A program made the translations under genes and the position numbers. A stretch of DNA of 5,692 bases from Pseudomonadota bacterium (GTDB lineage Bacteria > Pseudomonadota > Alphaproteobacteria > Rhizobiales > Kaistiaceae). Positions within the stretch are counted from its first letter, which is position 1; each line of letters starts with the position of its first letter. Under the pieces are notes generated by a model that had not been told where the DNA came from, made no database searches, and was given only the letters and a program-made list of their open reading frames with translations. Where the stretch lies: positions 1-5,692 of the forward strand of contig JAEVZM010000456.1 of the NCBI GenBank assembly GCA_023392225.1, read 5' to 3'. Shown in pieces: positions 5,020-5,692 of the stretch.

Positions 5020-5692
5020 ATGAAAGCCACCACGACAGGCGGGAAGGGCGGGGCCGGCAGCGGCAAGGGCAGGGCGCCACGGTCCGGCGCGCTGCACGCC
5101 GGCGCGCCGATCCACGACGGCTCGGGCGAATGGTCGGGCGGCCTTCGCCATGATGGCCAGGCGGCGCTGGTCGGCACCATCCTCGCCGCCATGCCGCATC
5201 TCGACGAGCTGGTCGCCGATCTCGTCGCCGACCGCCTCGGGGCCGATGCCTCGGCGGTCCTCGCCGCCCTCGACCAGAACGATCCGGCGCGCATGGCGCT
5301 GCTCGGCAGCCTTCCGGGCCATGACGACGCGCTGGCCGCCGCCATCGACGACTATGCTGACGTGCGGCGTCTGTGGCGCGCCTATGGCGGGGGCCTCTGG
5401 TACACCCACCAGAGCGGCCGCACCTATCTCGCGGCGCCGGATGCCGGTGGCGCCGCCTTCCGCGTTGCCCGCGAGGTCAAGCCGGCAACCCTCCGCGCGG
5501 CGCGTGAGCGGGTCGACCGGCTGGCCGGCATGCTCGCCGCGCTGGTCGATGGGCCACCCGGCTCCCAGTCCCGGTTCAAGCCGCCGCATAGGGCCAAGGC
5601 CAAGCCTCCGCCGAAGGCCGACTCCGCCCCACGGGGCAAGCGCCCGCCCGAGCCGCCCGCCGCGTCGGCGCAGTCGGTGCCTCCAGTTGCGG
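5020..5692 (+). CDS. Unrecognised Ala/Gly/Pro-rich protein, partial at 3' end
   Basis: An open frame of 224 codons runs from ATG 5020 to the window edge with no stop. I do not recognise a family. Residues 1-30 are Gly/Lys/Ala-rich and basic, without a signal peptide. The stretch from about 36 to 180 looks folded and largely helical: WSGGLRHDGQAALV (38-51), an Ala/Leu/Asp-rich helical part (AAMPHLDELVADLVADRL), then RRLWRAYGGGLWYTHQSGRTY with several aromatics, and ARERVDRLAGMLAALVDG. The tail beyond about 185 is rich in Pro, Lys and Ala and probably disordered. GGGAG lies 9 bases before the ATG. Codon choice shows the strong third-position G/C bias of its neighbours, and the opposite-strand frames lack ribosome-binding sites, supporting this strand. 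It follows the NUP gene by 75 bases. Function unknown. Confidence 0.7.
   Translation, partial: MKATTTGGKGGAGSGKGRAPRSGALHAGAPIHDGSGEWSGGLRHDGQAALVGTILAAMPHLDELVADLVADRLGADASAVLAALDQNDPARMALLGSLPGHDDALAAAIDDYADVRRLWRAYGGGLWYTHQSGRTYLAAPDAGGAAFRVAREVKPATLRAARERVDRLAGMLAALVDGPPGSQSRFKPPHRAKAKPPPKADSAPRGKRPPEPPAASAQSVPPVA

Noticed and set aside
3208..5589. A 793-codon open frame on the minus strand
   Set aside because: It lies antisense to dps, the NUP gene and the 3' unknown gene. The composition (Arg, Gly, Val, Asp repeats) is typical of a shadow frame, and the plus-strand products have clear family motifs.
1..5692. Mobile element, CRISPR array or defence island
   Set aside because: No transposase, integrase, direct-repeat array, terminal inverted repeats or nuclease/helicase genes are present; GC content and gene style look uniform by eye.

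Overview
This 5.7 kb window is high-GC chromosomal DNA. Protein content and gene style point to an alphaproteobacterium, most likely in the Hyphomicrobiales (Rhizobiales): a class A penicillin-binding protein of the rhizobial type, an orphan BrnA/DUF4415-like protein, a SelW-like Rdx protein with CxxC, YcgN (UPF0260), and frequent GTG starts. I see no rRNA, tRNA, CRISPR array, insertion sequence or phage gene. Species assignment is inference.

Layout. Two genes on the minus strand fill the left end: the N-terminal part of a bifunctional penicillin-binding protein (1-412, running off the left edge) and, upstream of it, a small ribbon-helix-helix BrnA/DUF4415-like protein (499-789). A 169-base divergent intergenic region follows; it carries a clear 8+8 bp inverted repeat just before a pirin gene (959-1870, plus strand). 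Pirin converges on thioredoxin 2, trxC (1921-2358, minus strand), with a strong GC-rich hairpin between their stops. Diverging from trxC is a plus-strand gene series: a SelW-like Rdx protein (2463-2771), YcgN (2768-3301), a Dps-type ferritin (3298-3864), a secreted NUP-family 'purine nucleoside permease' (3889-4944), and an unrecognised Ala/Gly/Pro-rich protein (5020 to beyond the right edge).

How the genes fit together. Rdx/SelW, YcgN and Dps are joined by 4-base stop/start overlaps (GTGA, then ATGA), so they are almost certainly one translationally coupled unit. Together with the divergent zinc-containing thioredoxin and the iron-binding pirin fold, the middle of the window has a common thiol-redox and iron theme. 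This is suggestive of oxidative-stress or metal housekeeping, not proof of a new pathway. The NUP gene starts 24 bases after dps and may be cotranscribed.

Most of the window is ordinary core-genome content. The points most worth a second look are the coupled Rdx-YcgN-Dps module, the operator-like palindrome at the pirin promoter, the toxin-less BrnA-like gene, the NUP protein whose sequence looks like an exported nucleoside phosphorylase fold and not a membrane permease, and the unknown gene at the right end.
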